64,000 nt of DNA from the NCBI GenBank assembly GCA_030549335.1, contig CM060189.1:47338917-47402916 (forward strand). The letters are read 5' to 3'. The DNA is from Pontederia crassipes. Its lineage: Eukaryota; Streptophyta; Magnoliopsida; Commelinales; Pontederiaceae. Below, piece by piece: positions 1 to 11,250 of the stretch (positions within the stretch are counted from its first letter, which is position 1; each line of letters begins with the position of its first letter). The notes below the pieces were generated by a model. The model made no database searches. It saw only the letters and a list, made by a program, of their open reading frames with translations, and was not told the origin of the DNA. Made by a program: the position numbers and the translations under genes.

Positions 1-397
1 ATAATAATATAATAATAATATAAATATATTTAAAATTAAAATATTTGTTTGATACATATTTTTAATATATTAATATAATTTCATGTTAAAGCACAGTAAC
101 ATTATCAATAAGTTACAAGAAATTTAAGACAGACTATTTTTTTATTTTGGTGTTAAATGTAGTTTTTATAAGCCCATAATTCATTAATTAAACTATTAAT
201 ATCTATTTCAAACAAAGTTTAAAATTTAGACGAAAATTAAATAAAGCTTCTAACATTTAGTTTTTTTAAATAATGAAGTTTTTTTCGTCTTATCATGCTC
301 ATGCTTTTTAAGAGAGAAAACAAGACATCAAAATAAATTAGTATAGTTACCTATTGTCATAGGTAAATAGAGTGATTAGGAGGTTGAACTTTTACAT
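1..397. other. AT-rich intergenic DNA, nothing recognised
   Basis: Very AT-rich sequence with no convincing reading frame, RNA gene or repeat end. Confidence 0.6.
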
Positions 398-406
398 TAT
401 TTTAAA

Positions 407-937
407 GGGTTATTTTCATAAACCTCCTCTAAACTATCACGATTTTTTGCATTTAATTCTAAACTACGAACTTATTTTTTGTATCCTTAAACTATCACGA
501 TTTTTTTCACTTTAATCCTTCTGTCTAGTTTTGTTATGTTTTCCATTATTTTTACTTTTACCCATTTATAAAAAGACTAAGTTACCCCTCCCTCCAAAAA
601 AACATGAAATAATAAATATAAAAAGTAAAAAAATCATTGGAAGGATTAAAGTGGTTAACAAAAAACTTTATCATTTATCAAAAGACTAAATTACCTCCTC
701 CCGATTTTTTCCTTTTTTTTCTTTTTTATATTTATTATTTGATGTGTTATGGAGGGAGGGATAATTTAGTATTTTCATAAATGAAAATAATCAAAAGTAA
801 TAGAAAACGTAGCAGAAGTAGATGGAAGACTAAAGTGGAAAAATCGTGATAGTTTAGGAATTAGAAAAATAAGTCTGTGGTTTGGGGTTACATGCGGAAA
901 ATCACGATAGTTTAAGAGAGGTTTATGAAAATAACCC
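407..937. mobile_element. Foldback, Mutator-like MITE with 9-bp TSD
   Basis: A 531-bp non-coding element made mostly of two long inverted arms. The left end begins GGGTTATTTTCATAAACCTC and the right end is its reverse complement. The arms run well over 100 bp and repeat the motif CTAAACTATCACGATTTTT twice each. It is flanked by perfect 9-bp direct repeats TATTTTAAA at 398-406 and 938-946. A 9-bp target duplication and long inverted ends are typical of Mutator-like elements. It has no coding capacity, so it would need a transposase from elsewhere. A related half-element appears near 25265. Confidence 0.85.
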
Positions 938-946
938 TATTTTAAA

Positions 947-2332
947 AGATACTCAATGAAAAGAATAGTAATAGACAAGAGAGTGTTGAAATGGTTGGAT
1001 GGGTCCAATGGCTCTTCGGGGTTCTTGGTCGATCTGGAGCTAGATTTGTTCGACTAGAGGTGTAAGAAAAATTCAATCCACCCAAAAAAATTATCTAAAA
1101 CAAAAAAATTAATAGAGAAAATTGAAAATTAGGGAATCGAATATAATTTAGAATAATTTTTTGATAAAGCAAAATCGACATAATACAATTTAGAATGATT
1201 TTTATAGAGCAAAATTGATCCGCTTATATTTATTATTTTTTATTTTTATAATTCATCCATAATAATTATTTTTTTGTTATTGGTATAATAGTTTTTTATA
1301 TAATTTAATATTTTCATATCACATTATGCAACTCTAATTTAATACTATATCCCATATTTACTTATAAAATTTAATATGTTAACATAAATTTTAATTTAGT
1401 ATATTTTAGAAAACTATTGTTCTATAAAAATAGGAATCCAAAAGAACCACTTGAAAAAAATTAATTCTTTAGATAGTTATTTTGTTTAAATGATTTTAGA
1501 ATAATTTTTGTAATTTAAAAAATTGATCCAAACCGAATCATTTTCACTCCTAATTCCAAAAACTATTAGATAGGTCAGTCAATGTCTAATAATATTATTA
1601 AATAATTTTTAGTGACCTTCCTTTATTTTTTGACTAACTTGAAAACTTTCGACTAACTTGAAAACATTCGATAAAATTTTGATTCACTCCCAATCACTTT
1701 AACCATTTATGTAAGCATGTGGATTTTATTTATAATTAAAAACGCAACACTACTGTTATTACAAAATTATTGTTGTCACTTTTATCATAATTAGTTGTGA
1801 ACATTTTTATGTTTGTGTGATAAAATGATATCATGTTTTAGTGGGACAACAATATCATACTTTGAAAATTGTCTTTGTAGACTAAATCAAATCTAATAAT
1901 TTTATAATTTAATGATGGTGTCTTTTTAAAAAAAAATGGGATGCAGTATTCTTTAACTTCTCATTCATCAGATAAAAAAATATGAATTAAATTAAATTCT
2001 TCATGATAATAGAATTTTAATCTAATTATTAAAAAAATGAGAGGCACAATGTGCATCCTCTAAAAGAAGGACCCCTTTATTTTATCAGTATTTTATTATA
2101 AATACATATATGCATATGAAGAAATTACTTCGTCTAACAATTAGTCCTTAAATTTAAATCACATGAGTAAAATAAAGAAGATTATAGATATTCAACTATT
2201 GTACTTTATAAATATACTTAACATATATTTAAGCAAAGCAGACATAACTTAATCCCATATTATACTCATGGGAGGATTCTCTTTAACAATTTTGATTGAA
2301 CTCCAATTCTCATATTGATCCTTAATCTCCAA
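947..2332. other. AT-rich DNA, nothing recognised
   Basis: Long AT-rich stretch without coding signal, tRNA or clear element ends. Short inverted and direct A/T runs are what the composition would give. Confidence 0.55.
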
Positions 2333-3120
2333 GGGTATGTTTGGATAAGGAACTTTTAGTTCACGTAAGTTCTTGATAATTAATCGATTTGATAGAAAAG
2401 TTTAGGTTTGATATTTTGATGAAAAATGCAATGATCGAAATGTTGATTTGATAGATAAGTTTTAGTAGGTGTTTGGATAAAAAGTAAGAGTTAGGAATAT
2501 AATTTATTATTCTATGAGGTATAATTATAGTAAATTAAAATATTATGTATTTATTTCATTAAAATAATAATTTAAGAAAACATTTATATTATATTAATAT
2601 GCTAATTTAAAATTTACAAAAAATATTTATATTAATACTATAATTTATAATTTCCAGAAAAAACAATAATGTTATTTTTATTATAGTTATATGTTATTAA
2701 TATTATAATTTATGAAAAATATTTACATTAAGTTAAATATTTTTTTATAAATTGAATAATAATATATTAATAAAAAAATATTATAATTGATTATTATTTA
2801 AGACAATGTAAAAATAGTTTAATGAATAGTATTATGATTAAATATAAATTAATATTATTTTACTAATTAAAATATAATAATGAATTGAAATAAAAAAATC
2901 AAAGAAAAAAATAAAAAAATCCAGCAAGAACTTTTAATTCTCGCAAAGCAAGATTTTTGTTGCACGTGACCAGAACTGGCAGAACTTGACCAAGTTCTCG
3001 TTGTCAAACTCAGTCCAAATGAATTTGGTAATAAGGAATAGAGGATCAATGAACATTTAGAATGATGAAGTAGACGAATTAAAAAGAAGATGAACACATA
3101 CACACGTAACATTTTCTTGA
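2333..3120 (+). repeat. Left arm of a long inverted repeat (pairs with 19990-20724)
   Basis: The left arm starts near GGGTATGTTTGGATAAG and contains GTTGATTTGATAGATAAGTT and GGTGTTTGGATAAAAA. Reading 20724 backwards on the minus strand gives GTGTTTGGATGAGAAC, then GTTGATTTGATAAATAAGTT and GATGTTTGGATAAAAA in the same order. The two arms flank the Tekay-like element, so they may be the ends of one older foldback or Mutator-like element about 3.7 kb long before that insertion. No target duplication is evident. Confidence 0.5.
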
Positions 3121-3464
3121 GTAGTGTGAATAAAAAGAAAACATCGGATGCCGTTGTGAAAAAAAATTCAGTATAAATAGAAAAGAAGACATTCCAATAA
3201 TTTAAGGTGCATCAATAATAAATTATATCAAGTATTTTTATCTTGATTTTTATTTTATTTTCTCCTTTACTTTTACTTTTACTTGATATTGATAGTGAAG
3301 TTCCCAAAAAATAGACTACAAGCATCGAAATAAATCATCAAACCTCGTATCGTTACACTTAATGCACAGTTACTTTTGTAGAACATATTTTCGTGTAAAA
3401 TAGAAATAGAAACAAAATTGTTTATTAATTATTTTATTATCATACAAGATCCAACATTTAGAAA

Positions 3465-4206
3465 GGGTGCTCATAATGTCACTCCTAAGCTTAATGCCAC
3501 TCCAAAGTGACAATTTTATCTTTCATTTTTATTATAAACTTTTGCCTGTTCATGTTCCACCCATTTTTAATGAGCTATCATTAATATATCCTCCTTTATC
3601 TTGCCTCTTCATCTTCAATGCAATTTATATTAATTTAATATATTATCATTTTTATGTATTTCTTTCATTTTATGTCTGGTGAACTCCTAGGAAACTTATT
3701 AAAAATAATAATATTGTATAACATTAGATGAAAACATATTAAATTAATGTATATTATAATATACATATTGAATTTGTAAATGAATTCACCAATAAGGCAA
3801 TAAACAACATATGCAATTGTTTCAGAAAAAAAAATCATTTTCTTTTTAATCTATAGTAATTTATTTGCATTTTCACTATCTTAATTTTCATTTTATTTCA
3901 TATACTTTTGAATATTATATATATATTTAATGTAATTACACTTTTCATATTAATTAAATTTATATGTATGAATCATATCTCATATTATATATTATTAATA
4001 TTATATATTTTTATCATGAAAAATGATAATACTAATATATGGAAGAGAGACGATAGAGAAAGAAAAAAATGATTACAAGATTAATTAAGAAAAAAGTTGG
4101 GTGGAAATCAAAATTGAAGAGGTGAAAGATAAATTAAAACTAAAGAAATAATAAAATAGGAAGTTTGGAGTGACATTCCGTGTTTGAAAAGTGGCATTAA
4201 AGCACC
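3465..4206. mobile_element. Probable foldback element (MITE)
   Basis: The left side reads GGGTGCTCATAATGTCACTC. The reverse complement of the right side reads AGGTGCTTTAATGCCACTT. Further inside, both arms share ATTTTATCTTTCA-like stretches and a TTCCACCCA motif about 100 bp in. I see no clear target duplication. The interior is AT-rich and non-coding. Family unknown; Mutator-like or hAT-like MITEs are both possible. Confidence 0.4.
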
Positions 4207-4544
4207 TAATTACTGTGATGGGGCATTCCAAATAAGAATGCCAAAAATAAAGATGGGCTTTAAATGGGCCCAATACAAATGCTTTCTTACCTAATTGTTT
4301 TTTTTTTTATCTATTTATTTCCCTTATGAGGATTTAAAAAAATGGAAACTTGAAGACTTACAGAAACAAAAAATAATCTATAATATTTAAAGTCCAGTTG
4401 TAATTTGGCTGATCACATTAAGACCTACATGACCATCCAACTTTGGAGTGGTTGGACATAAACTAAGTCTATAGTTTAATTTCTAAATAAGATATAATTT
4501 ATATTTATTTTTTTATTTTGTCACCTTTTTTATAATAGAACACA
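4207..4544. other. AT-rich flank of the Tekay-like insertion
   Basis: No gene seen. It ends in ACACA (4540-4544), the left target duplication of the gypsy element that follows. Confidence 0.5.
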
Positions 4545-6402
4545 TGTAACGCTTCCAAATCGACCAACGCCACGTGGCGAAGATCTCTCCAAAGGCGCTA
4601 CGAAAAACTATAACATTGAATAAAGATTGACCAAAAACTCCATTAAAACAATGATATGTTATCAATAGAAATAAGGAGGAAAATAGGATATCAAAATAGC
4701 GGAAGTCTCAAGGTACTACAAAGTCTCCATAATAAGAATCATATCTGAATTACATCCAAGTTCATAAATGCGGAAAATAGAAAAAATGATAACTAGGCTC
4801 TCTGTCATGTGCTTTATTATCGCTCGAGCTGATCGCGGCACACGATCTCAACACCATCACTGATTGGCCCTGTGAAAATCAACACAGGGGAGGAGGTCCT
4901 CCCGTAAGCTATACAGCATAGTGGAGATTCATATAGTACTCAATGCATAACAATAAATAACAATAGTCAGAATCAGTAATCACTTATAACAAGATCAGAT
5001 AAAGAACATAAAATCATTCGATTTGAGATATCAATGGGTAAAAGAGGATAGAGATCATGTATCATATAATTATGAGAAATTACAATAATCATGATGGATT
5101 AATAATCACGCTTCACTTATCATCATCATACTCATGTCATTTGTACACACTCTTTATTCTTGTACTTCTTTCTTAGCATTACATGACTTTAGGTGCCTTT
5201 ACGTGTCTTTAACTTTTGGGGGTATTACGCCGAGCAAAACAATACAGCATTGTGCAGCCTATGTGTGATTAATCCATGGCTAAGGGAGTGACCTTTTACT
5301 ATAAGCACTTAGCATGGGCTGGTCATCCTCCCTTTATCCTTTCATCTTTCTTACTTTAATCTCTTTATCATTTCATCATTCTTTCATTCTATAAGAGTAT
5401 TGGATCACTGGACAGATCAATCACAAAACAATGATTCATTCATACAACAATTCAATCAGTAGGGAGTAGCATATCACAATCATGAAAAGGATCTAGATCA
5501 AATAGTAAACTAAAATGAAATCTGCTTAAGGTTCGATCGACCGGTTCTCACTGATCGGTTGACCGACTTGTGGGCATCGATCGACCGATATAGCTGGATC
5601 GGTCGATGATAGTGCTCGGTCTGTACAGTGGGCTTCGGTCAGCCGACCTAAGAAATGACTCCGAAGGAATAATCGGTCGACCGATATTTCTGGATCGGTT
5701 GACCGGTCGGCATGAAGACAGAATCAAACCGAATCATATTTTTCAACGATTTTCAATTCAAAATGCAATCACAGCTTACAAACAATCATCCAAACATGGA
5801 GGAATGATACAAGACACATCCATAGTCATAGGGAATCACAAATCAGGGATCAAACACAAGAATACAATCAATCCATTCCTTTTCCATTACTTTTCATCAA
5901 TCATGAACACATTTCAAGATGAACAACCCTAATTCTGCCCTAATGCCAATTAAGTTATGCAGAAGGATTTCAGATTCACCCACCTCTTCCTTTGATTGAT
6001 CCTTGCATGAAACCTTCCCGATCACTGATAATCGCCCTCCCTTTGTCGTTCACCTACGAAGCATTCCAATTGGAGAAGAAAGTAAGGGGATGACATTTGG
6101 AAATCTAAACAAGTGCAGAAATGAAGAAAACATTACTACTATGATCCTTGATGGCATATGGGAGAGCTCCTATAGCAACATTCTTGATGGCAAAGGGGCA
6201 AATGGAAGGGAAGGTGGATGTTCAAGAGAGAGCCCCTTTTTATAGGGGTTTTGGGGGAGGAATTCCCAATTTTGTCCCCCTAGAGCCTTATCCACTCAAT
6301 GATGACATATTTGATCTTATCCATTTTTTTATCCACTTAATGATGACATATTTGATCTTATCCATTTGTTTATTTAAATATATTTTTTTCCTGGGTGTTA
6401 CA
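4545..6402 (-). repeat. 3' LTR of the Tekay-like element
   Basis: A 1858-bp LTR (3' in element orientation) with TGTAAC...GTTACA ends. It aligns with 17196-19219 over most of its length. It lacks about 90 bp of the palindrome-rich segment present in the other LTR. It keeps the original sequence at about 6040-6245 where the other LTR holds filler DNA. Confidence 0.88.
5535..5712. repeat. Cluster of GGTCGACCGAT palindromes in the LTR
   Basis: Several copies of variants of the self-complementary motif ATCGGTCGACCGAT, often joined by a TATnnCTGGATCGG spacer. Fewer copies than in the other LTR (18132-18456). Confidence 0.75.
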
Positions 6403-6420
6403 TCATTACCTCCTTAAAAG
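6403..6420 (-). other. Polypurine tract of the Tekay-like element
   Basis: On the minus strand this reads as a purine-rich run (CTTTTAAGGAGGTAATGA) directly before the TGTAAC of the 3' LTR, where plus-strand DNA synthesis is primed in LTR elements. Confidence 0.65.
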
Positions 6421-6439
6421 AAAATTCGTCCTTGAATCT

Positions 6440-7534
6440 TGCACTAAATAGAGGTCTTACCGAATAGATGCGAAAACTCCTAACGCATCTCTGACTCGAG
6501 TTCCCATGTGGCCTCATCGTCATGATGAAAACGCCATGCTAATCTGACCATAGGTACATCTTTATTCTTCTGGCATTATACTTTGCATTCCACAATATGT
6601 GTTGAGTACTCTTCGAAGGTCAAATCAGCAGCTAAATTTGGCTCTTCGATCTGTAAAACATTGGCAGCATCATGCTTGTACTTCTTAAGCATGGATACGT
6701 GGAACACATTATGCACTCGCCCATAAGAAGGTGGCAAGGCTAGCCTGCATGCTGCTTCACCTACTAGCTCCAGTACCCCGAAGGGTCCCACATATCGAGG
6801 GCTGAGCTTCCCTCGTTTACTGAACTTTATAACTCTCTTCATATGAGACACCTTCAGCAGAACCTGATCACTAGTCTGAAAAATCTGCTCACGTCTGCAC
6901 TTATCAGCATAACTCTTTTGTTTGCCCTGAGCTATTTTCATTCTCTGCTTGATCAGCTCCACTTTCTCGACATATTCTATTGCCTCCTTCACTTCTTTTT
7001 TGCTCCTGATTTCCTCTTCTTCTATTTCACCCAGTAAGCGGGTGAATGACAAGGTCTGTCATATAAAGTCTCGAAGGGCGCCATACCGATATTGGAATGG
7101 TAGTTGTTATTATAAGAAAATTCGATTAGATAAATATACTCATCCCAGTTGCCTTGCCAATCTAGTGCACATACTCGCAGCATGTCCTCTAATGCCTGAA
7201 TAGTCCTCTCAAATTGCCCATAGGTATGAGAGTGGAAAGCAGTGCTGTAATTCAGCATTGTGCCAAATGCTTGCTGCATGCTCTTCCAGAATCTGACAGT
7301 AAATCTGGGGTCTCGATAAGAAACAATCATGCTGGGATGCCATGTAATCTAACCACATCTCTAACATACAAGTGCAATAAACTCTCTACCGATTGCTTCC
7401 ACCGGATAGGGATGAAATGTGCCGCCTTCGTGAATCTTTCTACTACTACTCATATAGCATCATGACCCTTCTTGGACCTGGGCAAGCTGGATATAAAATC
7501 CATACTAATATTATCCCACTTCCATTGTGGAATA
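6440..7534 (-). pseudogene. Gypsy integrase core and C-terminus with chromodomain (broken)
   Basis: Read from 7534 downward, the frame gives the integrase core starting with the first catalytic Asp in a SMDFI motif. YRDPRFT and the Tyr-rich FSYNNNYHSNIGMAPFE region follow at 7022-7330. The C-terminal integrase part (6576-7052) has RYVGPFGVLE and VFHVSMLKKY, typical of chromoviruses. At 6440-6575 another frame gives a chromodomain-like stretch with VRLAWRF and EATWELESEMR. Frame shifts and stops (near 7022-7052, near 7330, at 6576, and within the chromodomain tail) prevent a full product. CACTA-1 sits at the upstream edge; removing it with one ATA copy joins this frame to the zinc-finger part at 9185. 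Confidence 0.85.
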
Positions 7535-9181
7535 CACTACTAGAAAAACGCTGATTACCGACGGTCCGGACCGTCGGTAACAGCCCAAAAACCGTCGGTA
7601 ACGTAATTACCGATGGTTTTTTAGTCGGTATCGATCCGTCAGAAAATACTCGTCGCAAACCGATTTGCGACGGTTGAAAAAAATTCGTCGAAAATATCGA
7701 CGGTCCGAACCATCAAAAAAGTCCCCGGCGGTTCGAACCGTCGAAATTTTCCAACAGTTGCAACCGCCGGAAAAGTCTCTGGCTGTTCGAACCGTCGAAA
7801 TTTCCGATGGTTGCAACCGCCGAAAAAGGCCGGCGGTCCGAACCGTCGATATTTCTGACGGTTGCAACTGCCGGAAAAGGCCGACGGTTCGAACCGTCGC
7901 AACTTTTCGACGGTCGCAACTGTCAAAACTTTTGACGGGCGTCGCAACCGTCGCTCTTTCGGCGGTCGCAACCGTCGCAAGTAATTTTTTAAATATAAAA
8001 AAATTAGCGGCTGGATCGGGCCGCGACCAGCTTCGGCCGCGCCCGATCCGGCCGCCCGCGATCGATCCGAACGCCCGGAGGCTGAGCCGACAGCGGCCTC
8101 TTGCCGGAGAGAGAAAGAGAGAGAGACGTCGGCGCGGAGCCGGAGAGAGAAAGAGAGAGAGAGACGCCGACGCAGGAGAGGGTCACCGGTGCGGGAGAGG
8201 GTCGCCGGCACGGGAGGGTCGCCGGCGCTCGACGCGGGAGAGGGTGCTCGCGGACGGGAGAGAGAGAGAGGAGAGGAAGGAGAGAGAGAGGAGTGGAGGG
8301 AGGAGGGAGAGAGAGAAGAGGGAGGAGGAGGAATATAAAGGGATAACGAAAGCGGGAAAAGGGAAAAAACAAGCGGGATAACGAAATTTTAATTACCGAC
8401 GGTTTTGACCGTCAAAAACGTAAATATTAACTATTTTTATAATTATCAACGGTTATGACCATCAAAAATATATTTAGTTATATATAATGTTCATATTTTA
8501 TGTTACCAATGGTTTGAACCGTCGGTAATCGTTACCGACGGTCAAAACCGTCGGTAATCGTTACCGATGATCAAAACCGTCGATAATTGCGAAGGTTTGG
8601 GCCGTCGCTTGTTATATTAATAAAATACTCTTTATATGACATTATAATAGATTTACCGACGGTTACGATCTTCGAAAATTGCGACGGATTTTGCGACGGA
8701 TGGATATCCGTCGAAAATATCAACGTTCCTAATCGTCGAAAAATTAAATAATAATATAAAAAATATATAATTTAAATTTTCATTTCCAACGGTCGTAACC
8801 GTCAAAAAATCCGTCGAATAAATTAAATAATAATATAATAAATTACATAATTTATTTTTTTTTATTTTTGACGGTCGTGACGGTCGGAAAATCTGTCGAA
8901 AAAATTAAATAATAATATTAAAAAATACATAAATAAAATTTTCATTTCTGACGGTCGTAATCATTGGAAAAGTCGTTGAAAATTGCGATGGATGGATATC
9001 CGTCGGAAATATCGACGTTCCTAATCGTCAAAAAATTAAATAATAATATAAATCATTTTCAACGGTGATAACCGTCGAAAAATCCATCGGAAATGAAACC
9101 GTCGAAAAATCCGTCACAAATTGCGACGCATTTAGAACCATCGGAAATTATCCGTCGGAAAATCGCGATTTTCTTGTAGTG
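7535..9181 (-). mobile_element. CACTA-1, non-autonomous CACTA element
   Basis: The 1647-bp element starts CACTACTAGAAAA and ends TTTTCTTGTAGTG, flanked by the 3-bp duplication ATA at 7532-7534 and 9182-9184. Both sides are packed with GACGGTTnnAACCGTC-type subterminal repeats, the presumed TNPA binding sites. The centre (about 8010-8380) is GC-rich with GA-repeats and resembles, in reverse orientation, the promoter and leader of CACTA-4. No transposase is encoded, and frames read across the repeats are artefacts of periodicity. Orientation is inferred from that similarity. Confidence 0.92.
8325..8400 (-). promoter_or_regulatory. Possible promoter remnant in CACTA-1
   Basis: On the minus strand a CCCGCTTTCGTTATCCC stretch is followed by TTTATATTCC and then a CT-rich leader. 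CACTA-4 has the matching arrangement (CCCGC, TATA, CT-rich leader) at about 38180-38300. The role is inferred from position. Confidence 0.3.
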
Positions 9182-9184
9182 ATA

Positions 9185-9420
9185 TTTAAAGGCTTTAATT
9201 TCTCATATGGCCTATGGTGCTCAATCTTCACCTGCTGGCACATCAGACATCTAGACACATACTCAGCTATCTCCTTCTTCATGTCAGGCCACCAATAGTT
9301 GTGCTGTACATCTTTGTACGTCTTAGTGCTCCCAGGATGGATGGCAAACTCAAACTTATGGCACTCATCCATAAGAAGAGAGTAGTCAACCTATGTGCAA
9401 CCTTGCCGACTAATTTTTAA
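9185..9420 (-). pseudogene. Gypsy integrase zinc-binding domain fragment
   Basis: The 9372-9185 minus-strand frame carries the HHCC zinc finger of retroviral-type integrases: DECHKFEFAIHPGSTKTY, then WWPDMKKEIAEYVSRCLMC. It continues into YEKLKPLNI and stops at the CACTA-1 insertion. Above 9372 a leucine-rich stretch matches the usual upstream part until about 9420. There the similarity ends, so the reverse transcriptase and RNase H that should precede it are missing. Confidence 0.85.
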
Positions 9421-9439
9421 TATTGAAATGGTCCATAGC

Positions 9440-9900
9440 AGTGAGGACTAATTACTCCTTACTTATCTGCATTACCTCTTTCATATAGAAAGCTTTCAGT
9501 AACATTTGATCACTATCATTAACAATATCTTTTCGTATACCTTCGTTTGCATAGTTCTTCTCCTTTTAACCTTTTTCTTAATTCGTTCAACCTTCTTAAC
9601 ATATCTTCTTCGTTCATGATTTCTCTTTGCCTATTTCACTCAATTGAGTGGGGGACAACAAGATTGTCGATATAATCGAACGATATTCTAAATATTTGAT
9701 TGGTAGCCATTATCATAAGTAATTGTGATCACATGTAAATGGTCATTCTAATTACCATGCCAATTAGGTGTACATATCCCCAACATGTGATAATTGTAGT
9801 TAGGTACAAATAATTGATTACACTCCGATGTTATCTTAGGCTTTTATCTTTACCATCAATTATGCTTTTAATATTTTATCCTTTCCTTTGAAAATTTATT
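9440..9900 (-). pseudogene. Second, more degenerate gypsy integrase fragment
   Basis: This stretch parallels 6840-7200 in base order: the TCACT...TATC segment, the GCATAGTTCTTCTCCTTTTAA segment, the CTATTTCACTCAATTGAGTGG segment (compare CTATTTCACCCAGTAAGCGG at 7023), then GATTGGTAGCCATTATCATAAG (compare ATTGGAATGGTAGTTGTTATTATAAG at 7092). It is full of stops in all frames. It appears to be part of another related gypsy element or an old rearranged copy. Confidence 0.5.
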
Positions 9901-10955
9901 TTCTAAATTGTTTAACATTGGGATTCAAGGGACAAATCTATCACTTTTTCATAACCTCATGATCTCCAAGGATCATTGCATATGTGAGTTTAATTACAAT
10001 ATAGCTATCGATCTAATATTCACCTGGCATCTATTGCCATTGGTGTGTCGTCCATAACGATACATGATTCAATGTTAGTAATTTATTTGGATTCAGTGAA
10101 AATCATCGTTTAACGTCGCCCAATGCCGATGTTCTTGTGATATGGTATGATGATAGTCATCTAGAGGTACGGTCACTTGACCTTCGACTTAGATCATATA
10201 GCTTGAGGGATTGCACAAAGTACAAGAATAAGTAATTGTCCAATGCGATAATTTTGTTTGGAATCAAACAAAAGTCTTATAAAACATTTGGGAATGGATT
10301 GCTCTTGGCTATCTATGCCATCGGAATAAGATGATTCACTAATCAATGTCATTCACTATGTCCCGATCCTTGTATCAATACTTTGTTCGATAATTTAATC
10401 ATGGGAGTTGTCTTCAACTTTAACTTCTTAGTTTACTTTGCATTGTCTTCTATTGATTTATCTTCCCATTACAATATCATGTCATATACTTTCATAGAAA
10501 GCCGGTGGTTATATATATATCACCACGGCAAGTTCTCTTCTTTTGGAGTTGAATGTCTTTCCCTCCATGTATAGGGGAATAAACCAATATAATTATCTTA
10601 AGGGAGTGAGAAGCACCCCGTATCAATGTTACGATTACGATGATGATTCGATCGGTCGATGGAACACATGGTAAAATCCAATCCATAAGGAACCCAAACA
10701 ATTTATGCACGCTACATAACATAAGTCCTTAATAAAACATCATGAATGCAGGCAATCACATAGAATGAATTCAAGCAATAAGGTAGGAAAAACAAAGCAA
10801 TCACCAAAATGCATGACAAGCAATCATCTTTATCTTTTGCACATTGTCCATTTTCATAACCTACCGTAGTTCATTTTCATATCATACTTTAGTCCATTTT
10901 CACATTTTGCATTGGCCCTTTTTTATATAATTGTCTATCTTTTAACTTGGCATCA
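9901..10955. other. Degenerate interior of the Tekay-like region, nothing recognised
   Basis: Moderately AT-rich with no frame giving a recognisable protein. Probably decayed retrotransposon sequence, judging from position only. Confidence 0.35.
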
Positions 10956-10959
10956 ATAA

Positions 10960-11250
10960 TAAGAATCACACTTCGCACTAGGCGAAAACATCTATAAGAA
11001 TGTGGATGACCTCGCACTAGACGGCAACATCCCTCATTGGAGATGACCTCGCCCTAGACGGCAACATCCATAAAGATGAGAATAATCTCGCACTAGTCGG
11101 AAACATCCCTCAGAGGAGATGACCTCGCACTAGGCCATATCATGAGTGAGGATAAACCTTGTTCTAGGCGGAAACATCCCTCAAAGGAGATGACATCGCT
11201 ACCTTGTGCTAGGCGGAAACATCCCTCGAAGGAGATGACTTCGCTCTAAG
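10960..11250. repeat. Minisatellite-like array, GATGACCTCGCACTAGGCGG
   Basis: About six imperfect units contain variants of GATGACCTCGCACTAG followed by GCGGAAACATCCCTC and AAAGGA. Unit lengths are about 35-60 bp. The array lies in the non-coding interior of the Tekay-like element. Confidence 0.7.

Noticed and set aside
3467-3682. 71-codon frame
   Set aside because: Lies within the arm and interior of a foldback element; composition typical of AT-rich non-coding DNA.
5535-5712. CRISPR-like array (repeated GGTCGACCGAT with spacers)
   Set aside because: Plant LTR context, very short palindromic units, irregular short spacers and no cas genes.
7607-8381. Long overlapping open frames on both strands (up to 238 codons), Arg- and Glu-rich
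   Set aside because: They follow the GACGG/CCGTC and GAGAGA repeat periodicity of CACTA-1, appear on both strands at once and match no protein family.
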